Below are positions 34,117 through 44,274 of a stretch of DNA of 64,000 bases, piece after piece (the first letter of the stretch is position 1; the number at the start of each line of letters is the position of its first letter). The position numbers and the translations under genes were made by a program. The notes beneath the pieces were generated by a model. It saw only the letters and a list, made by a program, of their open reading frames with translations, was not told the DNA's origin and did not search any database. The stretch is taken from contig DKWV01000015.1 in assembly GCA_002491905.1 (NCBI GenBank), positions 62,001 to 126,000 of the forward strand, given 5' to 3'. This stretch comes from Lachnospiraceae bacterium UBA7143 (GTDB taxonomy: Bacteria > Bacillota > Clostridia > Lachnospirales > Lachnospiraceae).

Positions 34117-36237
34117 TCAGATCAACGCATTAGCATCCAGAATCAGCGCTACCTCACCGTCGCCGAGAACCGTCGCGCCGCTGATAATCTTGCATTTGCT
34201 GATATACTTTCCAAGCGACTTTATAACAATCTCCTGCTGTCCGATCAGCTCATCCACCACAAGACCAGCCAGCTTGTCACCCTTCTTGACAACCACCACA
34301 ACCAGATTCTCCTCCGGATCCTTCTTGCTCGGGATATCCAGAATCTCGTTTAAGCGTACCAGTGGAATTACCAGATCACGCAGCTGGATCACTTCCTTCG
34401 CCTGTACAAGCTTGACGTCGCTGGGAAGGATATCCTCGATGGTCTGGATGGAGCCGAGCGCAATGGCATATTTTTCGTCGCCGATCTCCACCATGAGAGC
34501 CTGAATGATAGCCAGGGTGAGCGGCAGTCTGATCGTCCATGTGCTGCCCTCTCCGAGCTTGGACTTCACCTCAACCTCACCGCTCAGGGACTCAATCATG
34601 GATTTTACCACGTCCAGACCCACGCCGCGGCCGGACACATCCGATACCACTTTCGCTGTGGAGAAGCCCGCGTTAAACAGCAGATCAATGATCTCCTTTT
34701 CGCTCATTGCCTCACCCTGCTCCGGAGTGATAACCCCCTTCTCTATAGCCTTATTCTTAACTGCCTTTGTATCAATACCGTTACCGTCATCCCTCACCTC
34801 GATGACAACGTTATTTCCGTCCTGATAAGCGTCAAGGAAAATGGACCCGACTTCCGGCTTGCCTCTCTCCTTACGCACCTCAGCAGACTCCAGACCGTGG
34901 TCTGCGGAGTTACGGAGCAGATGCATCAGCGGATCGCCGATCTGATCCACCACAGTGCGGTCAAGCTCTGTCTCCTCACCGCTCATGTACAGCTCCATCT
35001 TCTTGCCAAGCTTCTTCTGCAGGTCGCGAACCATACGGGGAAATTTATTCACCGTACTCTCGATAGGCACCATCCTCACCTTCATAACCGACTCGTGGAG
35101 GGATGTAGTCACACTCTCCAGATACTCAATCTGCTCATTCACAGCCTGGCTGGAATTACCCGACATAGCAGACGCCGATACCAGGGAATTCTTTGCGATA
35201 ATCAACTCGCTGACCAGATTCATCAGCGTATCCAGTTTTTCTATATCCACCCTGACGGTCCTGTTTACCACCGGCTTGTTCACAGGCGCTTTTTTCGCCG
35301 CAGGCGCATTTGCCGGCGCGGGAGTCTGCGCTGCCTCTGCAGGCGGCGTCGGAGTCCCCGCAGATGTCTGCGCCGTCTGGGCCGGAGCCGCTTCTGCGCT
35401 CTCCTCCTGTGCCCTGGCAGCACTCTCTTCCTTCTCCTCTCCCGTGCTCACATCATCCAGATTCAGTACGCTTCCGGAAACATCCTCTATCTCCGACACG
35501 CCCTTAGCCGCTGCCACAACCTCATTAAGCTCCGCCTCGGAGACAATGATCAGACTGAACTGCAGATCGAACTTCTCATCCTCAATATCCTGGGAAGACG
35601 GGTCGGAAACAATAATTTCGCTGGTCTCCTCAACGGCTTTGAACACCAGAAAAGCCCTGGCCGCTTTCAATATACAGGACTCCTGTACCTTCACGGTCAG
35701 ACCGTAAACATTCTTGCCCTGCCGGATGGCCTCGCTCAGTACGCTCTGCTGGCTCTCGTTCAGTTTGATCCTCTCAAAACCACCCGCAGCCGTCTCAGCC
35801 TTCTGCGCCTGAGGCGTCTGTTCCTGTGCCGCAGAAGCCGCGCTGTCGTCAGAGCCGCCGCTCATAATATCATTCAACCGCTTAATCAGAGCACCGTTGT
35901 CATTGGTGCCCTCATCAGAACTTTCCCTGATGTTGGTGTTGTACTCTTCCAGCGCGTCAAGACACTGGAACAGCACGTCGATCATGTCTGCTTTCACCTT
36001 GATATTGCCGTTTCTCACCTCCGAGAAAACATTCTCCATATCATGGGTCAGCGTCTGCATCCTCTTATAGCCCATAGTTCCCGCCATTCCCTTTAAGGAA
36101 TGGGCCGCACGGAAGATCTCGTTGATCGTGTCCATGTTCTCCGGATCCTGCTCCAACGAGAGTATCTGCGTATTCAGATTCTGCAGATGTTCATTTGTTT
36201 CATCAAGGAAAATCTCAAGATACTGGCTTACATCCAT
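34117..36237 (-). CDS. cheA: chemotaxis histidine kinase CheA
   Basis: 706 residues with the full five-domain layout. The P1 phosphotransfer domain carries H46 (FRAAHSLKGMAGTMG). A P2 CheY-binding domain lies near residues 155-270, then an Ala/Pro/Thr linker. The P3 dimerisation domain is near 325-385 and the P4 ATPase shows LRNSADHGLESAEVRKERGK and DDGNGID with VSDVSGRGVGLDVVK. The P5 CheW-like domain ends IILDANALI-like text. It begins two bases after the cheB stop. Confidence 0.97.
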   Translation of the reverse strand: MDVSQYLEIFLDETNEHLQNLNTQILSLEQDPENMDTINEIFRAAHSLKGMAGTMGYKRMQTLTHDMENVFSEVRNGNIKVKADMIDVLFQCLDALEEYNTNIRESSDEGTNDNGALIKRLNDIMSGGSDDSAASAAQEQTPQAQKAETAAGGFERIKLNESQQSVLSEAIRQGKNVYGLTVKVQESCILKAARAFLVFKAVEETSEIIVSDPSSQDIEDEKFDLQFSLIIVSEAELNEVVAAAKGVSEIEDVSGSVLNLDDVSTGEEKEESAARAQEESAEAAPAQTAQTSAGTPTPPAEAAQTPAPANAPAAKKAPVNKPVVNRTVRVDIEKLDTLMNLVSELIIAKNSLVSASAMSGNSSQAVNEQIEYLESVTTSLHESVMKVRMVPIESTVNKFPRMVRDLQKKLGKKMELYMSGEETELDRTVVDQIGDPLMHLLRNSADHGLESAEVRKERGKPEVGSIFLDAYQDGNNVVIEVRDDGNGIDTKAVKNKAIEKGVITPEQGEAMSEKEIIDLLFNAGFSTAKVVSDVSGRGVGLDVVKSMIESLSGEVEVKSKLGEGSTWTIRLPLTLAIIQALMVEIGDEKYAIALGSIQTIEDILPSDVKLVQAKEVIQLRDLVIPLVRLNEILDIPSKKDPEENLVVVVVKKGDKLAGLVVDELIGQQEIVIKSLGKYISKCKIISGATVLGDGEVALILDANALI

Positions 36238-36238
36238 A

Positions 36239-37384
36239 TTATTTTACCCCCACGTTTGCTGTGATTTCCTGCGCGATCTGCTCCAGCGGTACGATCTGGT
36301 CCGCCAGCCCCGCGTTCACGGCGCTCTTTGGCATCCCATACACGGCGCATGTGCTCGCCTCCTGGACAATCACATGTATTTTCTTTTTTTCTTTCAGATG
36401 CCCAATTCCCTCTGTACCATCCGCGCCCATCCCCGTCATCACCACACATACAATCCTGTCGAATTTGCTGTCTATCAGGGATTCATACATGTAGTTCGCA
36501 CAGGGCTTCACGCCTTCTCTGGCCGGTTCGTCCGAATAATGGATGGTATATTTACCACCCGTATTCAGGACATTCAGATGCTTGCCGCCCATAGCCACAT
36601 ACACGCTGCCGGGCATCAGCACATCGCCCTCCGCCGCCTCCTTCACGGAAACCTCGCTCAGGGAATTAAGCCTTTCTGCCAGAGACGCCGTAAAACCAGC
36701 CGGCATATGCTGCACCACCACCACCGGCACCTTCAGGTTTGCAGGGAGCTTCGGAATAACCGCCTGCAAGGCCTTGGGTCCGCCCGTAGAGCTGGCCAGC
36801 GCCACAATCTGGGTTCCCGGATTGTAAACCGCCTTTCCCGAAGGTCCCGACGGTATCCTCTTCTCCGGTCTCCCCGGCGTCAGGGCGGCGCCCGTCCTGC
36901 CCGCTTCGCTCCTTGCGGCGCCCATTCTGGGGATCGCAGCCGGTCCCGCCGAAGCCACCGGCTGGGACGGTGTCTGCGCTATCGGCTCCAGATCCGTCAC
37001 CGCCGCCAGTATATCCAGCAGCCCGTGGCTGAAAGTTCCGTTACGGCAGTCCAGTGCGCTGGTGGGCTTGTGAATAAAGTCAAGCGCCCCCAGCTCCAGC
37101 GCGTCGAGCGTAACCTTCGCGCCGTCCGCCGTGTCCGTGCTGGCCATGATGATCTTAGCCGAAATCTTACGCTTCTGCAGCTCCTTTAAAAGCTCCAGGC
37201 CATTCATCTGCGGCATATTCACGTCCAGCACTACCGCGTCATAGGTTTTCCTGCTGAGCAGACTCAGCGCGTCCAGGCCGTTCACCGCCCGGTCCTGTAC
37301 ACGGAATCGTTTATCCGATTCAATTATATCACACAGCACCCTTCTCATGAGTGCAGAATCGTCAACTAACAATATATTTTTCAT
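36239..37384 (-). CDS. cheB: receptor methylesterase CheB
   Basis: 381 residues. The N-terminal receiver has D54 in VLDVNMPQMNG. After an Ala/Pro-rich linker comes the methylesterase domain with catalytic S199 (ALASSTGGPKAL), H226 (VQHMPAGFT) and an Asp in TGMGADGTEG. It demethylates or deamidates receptors. The matching methyltransferase gene cheR is not in the window. Confidence 0.96.
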   Translation of the reverse strand: MKNILLVDDSALMRRVLCDIIESDKRFRVQDRAVNGLDALSLLSRKTYDAVVLDVNMPQMNGLELLKELQKRKISAKIIMASTDTADGAKVTLDALELGALDFIHKPTSALDCRNGTFSHGLLDILAAVTDLEPIAQTPSQPVASAGPAAIPRMGAARSEAGRTGAALTPGRPEKRIPSGPSGKAVYNPGTQIVALASSTGGPKALQAVIPKLPANLKVPVVVVQHMPAGFTASLAERLNSLSEVSVKEAAEGDVLMPGSVYVAMGGKHLNVLNTGGKYTIHYSDEPAREGVKPCANYMYESLIDSKFDRIVCVVMTGMGADGTEGIGHLKEKKKIHVIVQEASTCAVYGMPKSAVNAGLADQIVPLEQIAQEITANVGVK

Positions 37385-37401
37385 TTTATACCTCCGGCAG
37401 A

Positions 37402-38130
37402 TCAGCCCTCCGGCTTTCTGTGGGTCTTTCTTGCCTCGTCAAAAATATACTGAATGATTTCCTCTCTGTCCTGAGGATCTACATTAACAAACTGTACACG
37501 GTGGTCAAACACACCCGGCTCCTTCTCCAGCTCGTTCACCGCCAGGACCTTCCCCACCAGCCGGTACTCCTTCTCCCTGCCCTCAATCTGCAGACGGTAC
37601 TTACACAGAATCAGGCTGTTGACCTCATAGGCATAATATGCCACAAACCGTAGCCCGCCACCGCTGATATCCACAATCACACTGCTCTTTAAAGGGAGCG
37701 CTGGCAAAAGTTCCTCCTGCGTCGAGGCGGCGATCTCCTCCTCCTCGCCGAGCTGCCTGGAATCCATCTCCAGGGCGCAGCTGAAACGGTAATACTCTCT
37801 TCTCTGGTAGTTCCGCAGATTACTGGTCAGATCCATCACCAGCACATACTGTCCGTTATACCGATAGCGGTCAGCCACACGCGCATTGCACTGGTAAACC
37901 ACGTTATCTCCGTAAAAGTACATATCGTATTCGCCGTCCACCGGCAGGAGGATCAGCTTGCCGTCCTCAATCGGCATGGCAACCTCCACACGGTTCTCCG
38001 TAAGTACTTTAAGCACCCGGCTGCGATGGGATTTACGCTCTCTGCCATCCGCCTGGTCCTGCTCCCTGTCTATGGCCTTGAGCTCCACCTCTCCTCCCGG
38101 CGCCACGTACTTTGATAAAAGTCCTGACAT
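37402..38130 (-). CDS. PilZ-domain cyclic-di-GMP binding protein (YcgR/DgrA-like)
   Basis: 242 residues. An N-terminal YcgR-like beta domain (LLSKYVAPGGEVELKAI) is followed by a PilZ domain from about residue 110 with the arginine motif RREYYRFSC and the DISGGGLRF motif, both needed to bind cyclic-di-GMP. Proteins of this form brake the motor when the second messenger rises. Its place between flhG and cheB ties the motor cluster to that signal. Confidence 0.9.
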   Translation of the reverse strand: MSGLLSKYVAPGGEVELKAIDREQDQADGRERKSHRSRVLKVLTENRVEVAMPIEDGKLILLPVDGEYDMYFYGDNVVYQCNARVADRYRYNGQYVLVMDLTSNLRNYQRREYYRFSCALEMDSRQLGEEEEIAASTQEELLPALPLKSSVIVDISGGGLRFVAYYAYEVNSLILCKYRLQIEGREKEYRLVGKVLAVNELEKEPGVFDHRVQFVNVDPQDREEIIQYIFDEARKTHRKPEG

Positions 38131-38161
38131 ATCTTACCTCCCGGCCTGCGCTGTGGCCGTT

Positions 38162-39037
38162 TTACCTTCCCGATATGATATGGGAAAAAAATGCCGCCAT
38201 ACCACGTCTTGGGATACTCTTGTTAAACTCCTTATTCGTCAGCTTCGCCGCGATGATTTCGTAGGCAATGGCCGACCTGGCTTTCGGATTATCAAGTGAC
38301 ACCGGCATCTGCTGCATAACCGCCTTCGCCAGCTGCTGGTCCTGGGGAATCATCCCCAGATAGGAAATCGGCACCTTCAGATAACGCTCCACGACCGTTT
38401 GCAGTTTCGCGTACAGCGCCAGCGCCTCCTGCTCTCCCGTCACCTTGTTCGCCAGCACTTTAATCTGCGTCGCCTCCGCCCGGTAGCGCGGATGACGGCT
38501 TAAAGCTTTAAGAAGCGAGTAAGAGTCGGTAATCGAGGTCGGTTCCGGCGTGGTCACCAGAAGGATTTCCCCGCTGGCCACAAGAAATTCCAGCACCGAA
38601 TCCGAAATGCCTGCTCCGGTATCCACGATAATGGTTTCCGCCATCTCGTCCAGCTCCGCAAGATTGTCAATAATGGTACCCAGATTATCCTTATCCAGAT
38701 TCGACATCCCCGTGATCCCGGAACCACCCGATATAAACCCTACTTCCATAGGCCCCCAGGTGATGATATCCTTAATGCTTTTGCCCTGGTATATTAAATC
38801 ACACAAGTTATGTTTCGGCACCGCCCCAAACATGATCTCTATATTGGCAAGCCCGAAATCCGCATCCAAAATAATAACCTTCTGCCCCATCCTCCGAAAC
38901 TGTATGGCAAGGTTGATGGCCGTATTCGATTTTCCCACGCCTCCCTTGCCGCTGGTAACGGTAATGACTCTGGCCAGGGGACGCTTCGGTGGGGCGCTTC
39001 CTTTTATGATCTTTCTCAGTTGTTCAGCCTGATCCAT
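38162..39037 (-). CDS. flhG: MinD-like ATPase FlhG (YlxH)
   Basis: 291 residues of the ParA/MinD class with a deviant Walker A (VTSGKGGVGKSNTAINLA), Walker B-like text (KVIILDADFGLANIEI) and switch (DTGAGISD). It controls flagellar number and placement with FlhF, which it follows directly. The C-terminal end (SIPRRGMAAFFSHII) is the likely membrane-targeting helix. Confidence 0.93.
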   Translation of the reverse strand: MDQAEQLRKIIKGSAPPKRPLARVITVTSGKGGVGKSNTAINLAIQFRRMGQKVIILDADFGLANIEIMFGAVPKHNLCDLIYQGKSIKDIITWGPMEVGFISGGSGITGMSNLDKDNLGTIIDNLAELDEMAETIIVDTGAGISDSVLEFLVASGEILLVTTPEPTSITDSYSLLKALSRHPRYRAEATQIKVLANKVTGEQEALALYAKLQTVVERYLKVPISYLGMIPQDQQLAKAVMQQMPVSLDNPKARSAIAYEIIAAKLTNKEFNKSIPRRGMAAFFSHIISGR

Positions 39038-39067
39038 CGTTAGGCCTCCTTCTTCTGTATCTCCTCC

Positions 39068-40297
39068 TCAGTTCTTCCCCCCGAGCAGTCTCTTGACCGT
39101 CTTTTGCGGATTAAAGTCCTCGATATCGTCCGGCACATTCTGCCCGTAAGTCACATAGGACAGCGACGCTCCCGTATAGAGGCGCAGATTCAGAAGATTG
39201 CCCAGCGTCGTTGTCTCATCCAGTTTCGTGAAGATCAACTTGTAGTCCGCCATCTCCTTATAAGAATCCGCTATGCTGATCAAATCCTTGTACTTTGTTG
39301 TGGCGCTCAAGACCAGATGAACCTCGCTCTCCACCTTATCATCCACAGAATGTATAATATTACGCATGTTATCTTTCTGTGTCGTATTCTGGTGGGAATG
39401 TCCCGCCGTGTCAATTAAAATATAATCGTAATCCCTGAAATCCTCCAGCGCCTTGTTGATTTCCTCCACCGTGTAGATCACGCGGAACGGCACCTCCAGA
39501 ATATTCGCGTAGGTGCGCAGCTGCTCCGCGGCAGCGATACGGTAGGTGTCCGCCGTCAGAAGCGCCACCTTCTTCTTCTCGTCCACCCGGAACTTCGAAG
39601 CGATCTTGGCGATCGTGGTCGTCTTTCCGACACCTGTGGGCCCGATGAAAAACACCAGCTTAATGCCATTTGACGCAGGTTCAATGCCGCTTGGCTTGCC
39701 AAACTTGAGAATCATCTTCTGGTAAATGTTCGCCAGTGCATAGTCAAAAGGAATATTCGGCTTATTGATCAGTTCGATCTCATCCATGATCTCCCTGGCA
39801 TACTTTTCATCCACCTCGTTCTCCAGCATGGTATCGTGCAGAAGGTGCATGAATTTGTCTGTCTCTGTCTCCTCTTTCTGTTCCTCTTTCTGCTCTTCTT
39901 TTTCCTCCTCGGGTTTTTGGAGCTGCTGCTCCAGAAGCGACTGCAGGCTGTCCAGCTTCTCTTCTATGGCGCTGTTATTTTCCCGTTTCTCTCTTATGTC
40001 GCTGTCGCTGTCACGCTTCTCCTGTTTTTCAATAACAGGTGTATTCTTTGTCGGTTCCTCTTCCTTATTCTGGCTGGACGCGATCACACTGTTGATGGCG
40101 GACACCGCCGCCGTATATCTCTCGCTCTCCTCCTCAAGCGCCACCGTGACCTCGACCGAGGGCGACTTTAAAAACGCGAAAAGGCCCTTGTTTTTCACGG
40201 GCTTCACGTTCATCACGACCACACCTTCCCCCAGTTCCCTTCGGGCGTTTTCGATCGCTTCCTTTTCGGTTTTCGCAGTAAATTTCTTAATTATCAT
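39068..40297 (-). CDS. flhF: SRP-type GTPase FlhF
   Basis: 409 residues: a basic N-terminal B domain, a long Glu/Lys-rich linker (about residues 90-150), and the N and G domains. The P loop is FFIGPTGVGKTTTIAKIA, G3 is LIDTAGHSHQ, and G4 is FTKLDETTTLGNLL. It sets the site of flagellar assembly. The start overlaps the flhA stop as TAATG, so translation is coupled. Confidence 0.95.
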   Translation of the reverse strand: MIIKKFTAKTEKEAIENARRELGEGVVVMNVKPVKNKGLFAFLKSPSVEVTVALEEESERYTAAVSAINSVIASSQNKEEEPTKNTPVIEKQEKRDSDSDIREKRENNSAIEEKLDSLQSLLEQQLQKPEEEKEEQKEEQKEETETDKFMHLLHDTMLENEVDEKYAREIMDEIELINKPNIPFDYALANIYQKMILKFGKPSGIEPASNGIKLVFFIGPTGVGKTTTIAKIASKFRVDEKKKVALLTADTYRIAAAEQLRTYANILEVPFRVIYTVEEINKALEDFRDYDYILIDTAGHSHQNTTQKDNMRNIIHSVDDKVESEVHLVLSATTKYKDLISIADSYKEMADYKLIFTKLDETTTLGNLLNLRLYTGASLSYVTYGQNVPDDIEDFNPQKTVKRLLGGKN

Positions 40298-42339
40298 TAT
40301 GCTGTCACCATCCCAACAGACTGTAATTCAACGCTGGATTCCACCTCGTTGTAGGAGACCACGACCAGATCCTTATAGTAGTCCTCCGTCAGCTTCTTAA
40401 AGTAAGCACGCACAATAGGGGAAGTGATCACAAGCGGGATCTTGCCCAGATCCTCCAGTTTCTTGATTTCCACTCCCAGAGATTCCATAATGCCTTTGGT
40501 CTTTGCAGGGTCGAGGGTCAGGTATGCCCCCTGTTCCGTCTGCTTGACGCTGGCCATAATCTCCTGCTCCAGCTTCGGATCCAGCGTCACCACGCTGGTC
40601 GTTTCGTTGGCTGGGAAGAACTTGTTGGAAATCGCGCGCTTCAGACTCTGTCTGACATATTCCGTCAGGATATCGGTATCTCTGGTCGTTGGCGCGTAAT
40701 CCGCCAGCGTCTCGAAGATTGTGAGCAGATCCCTTATGGAAATACCTTCCCTTAAGAGGTTCTGCAGCACCTTCTGTATTTCACCGAGTCCCAGAAGCTT
40801 GGGCACCAGCTCCTCCACAAGGGAGGGGTTCGACTCTTTTAAGTTGTCCACCAGACTCTGTACATCCTGTCTCGTCAGAAGCTCCGCTATGTACTGCCTG
40901 ATAATCTCCGTCAGATGCGTCGCAATGATGGACGGCGGGTCTACCACGGTATAGCCCATGCTCTCTGCGCGCTCCCTCTGACCTTCCGTGATCCAGATGG
41001 CGGGCAGATGGAACGAAGGCTCAAAGGTGGGAATACCTGTGATCTCCTCCTCCACGTAACCGGGATTCATGGCCATATAGTGGTCGAAAAGGATCTCACC
41101 TTCGCTGACCTGTACACCCTTTATTTTAATAATATATTGGTTCGGATTCAACTGTATGTTATCACGCAGACGGATAATCGGCACAACCGTACCAAGCTCC
41201 AACGCGATCTGTCTTCTGATCATAACCACACGGTCCAGAAGATCGCCGCCCTGGTTGACGTCCGCCAGCGGAATGATACCGTAGCCGAACTCCAGCTCGA
41301 TGGGGTCAACCTGAAGGAGCGAAGTCACGTTCTCCGGCTGCCTGATCTCCTCCGCCGCCGCTTCCTCCTCGTCCGCCTCATGTTCGATCTCCGCCGTCTC
41401 AATGGTGCCCGCCATCACTCTGCCAACCACCACAAAAACAAGGCCGAGGCCCACAAATACGATCGGATTTAAAGGTGTGACGATTCCCAGGAATGCCAGT
41501 ACCGCACCCACCAGATACAGAACCTTGGGCACGCCGAAAAGCTGGCTGATCAGCACCGTGCCGAAATCCGCCTCCTTGGATCCCTTCGTCACAAGAATAC
41601 CTGTGGCAAGGGAGATCAGCAGGGAGGGGATCTGGCTTACCAGGCCGTCGCCGATGGTCAGGATCGTGTATTTGTTAAGGGCTTCCGTAATTTCCATTCC
41701 CTGGCGGAACACACCGAAGCCGATACCGCCCACGATATTGATGAAGGTGATCACCAGACCCGCGGTCGCGTCTCCCTTCACGTACTTCACGGCACCATCC
41801 ATAGAGCCGAAGAAAGTGGATTCCTCCTGAATTTTTTCCCGGCGTCTCTTGGCCTCCTCGTCCGTGATGGCCCCGGTGTTTAAGTCCGCGTCGATGGCCA
41901 TCTGTTTACCGGGCATCGCGTCCAGCGTAAATCTTGCCGTTACCTCAGCCACACGCTCGGAACCTTTGTTGATAATCATGAACTGCACGATAATCAGGAT
42001 CAGGAACACGAGGACACCGATCAGAAGATCGCCGCCGCCCACATACTCGCCGAATGTCTGCACCACATTTCCGGCGTCGCCCTGGGACAGGATCAGTCTG
42101 GTCGAAGAGACGTTTAAGGCAATCCTGAACACGGTCGTAAAGAGCAGGATCGTGGGATAAAAAGACATATTCAATACTTCGTTGGCAAACATACAGCCAA
42201 ACATAACCGTAAAGGCGACCGCGATATTACAGGCCAGAAGCACGTCCAGAAGTCCCGACTTAATCGGGACAATCAGCATGATAAACGCCGCCAGCAGATA
42301 TAGTGTAACGCCAACGTCTCCAATCTTCAGCTTCTGCAC
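40297..42339 (-). CDS. flhA: flagellar export gate protein FlhA
   Basis: 680 residues. About eight membrane segments lie in residues 1-330, including RFTLDAMPGKQMAIDADLNT, the conserved FHIPEP loop. A cytoplasmic domain follows that binds export substrates and chaperones. The gene is full length with a good ribosome site (GGAGGTGAT), and overlaps flhF by one base at its end. Confidence 0.97.
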   Translation of the reverse strand: MQKLKIGDVGVTLYLLAAFIMLIVPIKSGLLDVLLACNIAVAFTVMFGCMFANEVLNMSFYPTILLFTTVFRIALNVSSTRLILSQGDAGNVVQTFGEYVGGGDLLIGVLVFLILIIVQFMIINKGSERVAEVTARFTLDAMPGKQMAIDADLNTGAITDEEAKRRREKIQEESTFFGSMDGAVKYVKGDATAGLVITFINIVGGIGFGVFRQGMEITEALNKYTILTIGDGLVSQIPSLLISLATGILVTKGSKEADFGTVLISQLFGVPKVLYLVGAVLAFLGIVTPLNPIVFVGLGLVFVVVGRVMAGTIETAEIEHEADEEEAAAEEIRQPENVTSLLQVDPIELEFGYGIIPLADVNQGGDLLDRVVMIRRQIALELGTVVPIIRLRDNIQLNPNQYIIKIKGVQVSEGEILFDHYMAMNPGYVEEEITGIPTFEPSFHLPAIWITEGQRERAESMGYTVVDPPSIIATHLTEIIRQYIAELLTRQDVQSLVDNLKESNPSLVEELVPKLLGLGEIQKVLQNLLREGISIRDLLTIFETLADYAPTTRDTDILTEYVRQSLKRAISNKFFPANETTSVVTLDPKLEQEIMASVKQTEQGAYLTLDPAKTKGIMESLGVEIKKLEDLGKIPLVITSPIVRAYFKKLTEDYYKDLVVVSYNEVESSVELQSVGMVTA

Positions 42340-42356
42340 CGCGAATCACCTCCTTC

Positions 42357-43469
42357 CTATACCTTCCCCTTCAGGTGGTAGACGAAAGCCAGCACCTCCG
42401 CCACCGCCTGATACAGCTCCGGCGGTACCACACTGCCCACATCCACGTTTGCGTAGAGCATACGGGCAAGGGGTTTGTTTTCCACAATCTCGATATGGTT
42501 TTCTTTTGCCACATCCTTAATCTTCTGCGCCAGATAATCGGCGCCCTTCGCCACCACATAGGGGGCGTCGTAAAGCTCAGGCTCGTACTTGATCGCCACC
42601 GCAAAATGAGTCGGGTTCGTGATAACCACGTCCGCCTCGGGAAGCTGCTGCATCATTCGGCGTCTGGAGGCCTCCAACATTCTCTGCCTCTGCTTGCTCT
42701 TGATCTGGGGGTCACCTTCCTGGTTTTTGTACTCGTCCTTGACCTCCTGCTTTGTCATCTTCATGTCCTTCTTGAACTTGATTTTCTGATAGGCAAAGTC
42801 AGCAGCGGCAATCAGCATATAAAACAGGGCAATCCGAATTCCCAGATTGATGACCAGCGTCCCTACCTGGGCGATTCCCTGATTCAGGGACACGTCATAG
42901 AGCTGGTAGATCGGCGGCATGTTTTTCTTCAGATAATTATACACCACATACCCGATCAGCGTCAGCTTCAAAACGGATTTTAGAAACTCCACCAGAGAAT
43001 TCGGTGAAAAAATCCGCTTAAATCCGCTCACCGGGTTCAGCTTATTGAATTTCGGCTGGAGCGGCTTCGTTGTGATCTTCCATTTCACCTGTAAAATGTT
43101 GGTGATAAAAGCCACCAGAAACCCCGCCAGCAGAAAAGGCGCTATGATCTGCAGGATCCGCAGCAGGGAGCTCACAAAAAGCATCCGGAAGGTCTCGGTC
43201 TGGATGTGCCCGTCGTAGAGCTTCACATACTCCGGGATCTGGGAATAAATGCTGCGCATATTCCCCACAAAAACCGTTCCCATGTACTCCACAAGGAAAC
43301 GCATCATCAGAAAGGCTGCCAGCATCTCAAAGGCGCTTGTCACCTCTTTGCTCTTGGCCACCTGTCCTTCATTTCGCGCGTCCTCCAGCTTTTTGCTGGT
43401 AGGCTCTTCCGTTTTTTCCCCGCCCGGGCCGTCCTTGGCGAAGAACTGGAGATTATACTGTAAGATCAA
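42357..43469 (-). CDS. flhB: flagellar export switch protein FlhB
   Basis: 370 residues: four membrane helices (about residues 30-215) and a cytoplasmic autocleavage domain with the NPTH site (ITNPTHFAVAIKY, N near residue 285). Cleavage there changes export specificity from rod/hook to filament. The start is a TTG that overlaps the fliR stop as TTGA; the N-terminal text LQYNLQFFAKDG supports it. The unusual start and overlap imply coupled translation. Confidence 0.95.
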   Translation of the reverse strand: MILQYNLQFFAKDGPGGEKTEEPTSKKLEDARNEGQVAKSKEVTSAFEMLAAFLMMRFLVEYMGTVFVGNMRSIYSQIPEYVKLYDGHIQTETFRMLFVSSLLRILQIIAPFLLAGFLVAFITNILQVKWKITTKPLQPKFNKLNPVSGFKRIFSPNSLVEFLKSVLKLTLIGYVVYNYLKKNMPPIYQLYDVSLNQGIAQVGTLVINLGIRIALFYMLIAAADFAYQKIKFKKDMKMTKQEVKDEYKNQEGDPQIKSKQRQRMLEASRRRMMQQLPEADVVITNPTHFAVAIKYEPELYDAPYVVAKGADYLAQKIKDVAKENHIEIVENKPLARMLYANVDVGSVVPPELYQAVAEVLAFVYHLKGKV

Positions 43470-44245
43470 ACCATCCCCTCCACAAAGGATACGATCATCC
43501 GCTTCATCTGTGTGAACACATTGTCTGACAGCGCAGGCAGCATCCGCACCGACAGGAAAAGGATCACCAGTCCCACAAGCACTTTAAGCTGCATGCCGAC
43601 GGCAAACATATTAAGCTGCGGAGACACCTTGGCAAGCACACCGAGCACACAGTTTAAAAAGATCATGGCACAGAAGATCGGCAGTATGATGCGGAATCCA
43701 ATAACGATATAGTCTCCCAGGAACATGAGAATAGACTCCAGCAGTGCCTCACTTTTAAACACTGCGCCGTTTATCGGAATTAAGGTAAAGGTATCCGCCA
43801 GCGCTCTCAGAAGATACTGGTATAAACCCGAAATAATCATAAAAAGCGTAAAAATGTACTGATAGAACACACCCGTAAAGGTGGCCTGCTCCCTGGTAGT
43901 CGGGTCAAGCAGGGAAACCATCGACAAACCGATCTCCATATCCGCGATGCTTCCCGCAAAGGAAGTCACCGTAGTGCATATCTGCGCGCCCCAGCCGACA
44001 AGGAAACCCGTCAGCGCCTCCTTCATCACAATCACCGCAAATCCCAAAAGGGTGTTGTACACCACCTCGTTGCGGTCCACCGCCTGATAGAGCAGATAGG
44101 AAAAGAAGATGCTGAGTCCGATCTTCACCCTGCGGGGCACATTTGACATGCTGAAAAACGGAGCAACATACACAAAGCAGCTGACCCGCACCAGTATCAA
44201 CAGAAAATATTCCAAATCCGCATAAGTAAAGCTGATGTCTAACAT
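43466..44245 (-). CDS. fliR: flagellar export gate protein FliR
   Basis: 259 residues with about six membrane segments, beginning YADLEYFLLILVRVSCFVYV and including KEALTGFLVGWGAQI, which is typical of FliR. It forms the export gate core with FliP and FliQ. It lies 29 bases after fliQ and overlaps flhB. Confidence 0.95.
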   Translation of the reverse strand: MLDISFTYADLEYFLLILVRVSCFVYVAPFFSMSNVPRRVKIGLSIFFSYLLYQAVDRNEVVYNTLLGFAVIVMKEALTGFLVGWGAQICTTVTSFAGSIADMEIGLSMVSLLDPTTREQATFTGVFYQYIFTLFMIISGLYQYLLRALADTFTLIPINGAVFKSEALLESILMFLGDYIVIGFRIILPIFCAMIFLNCVLGVLAKVSPQLNMFAVGMQLKVLVGLVILFLSVRMLPALSDNVFTQMKRMIVSFVEGMV

Positions 44246-44274
44246 ATTGTCACTTTCCCGCTGCCAAAGACCCT

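Noticed and set aside
34897..36096. 399-codon plus-strand ORF opposite cheA
   Set aside because: It is a shadow of the high-GC cheA frame: Arg/His/Leu-rich, with no motif and no ribosome site.
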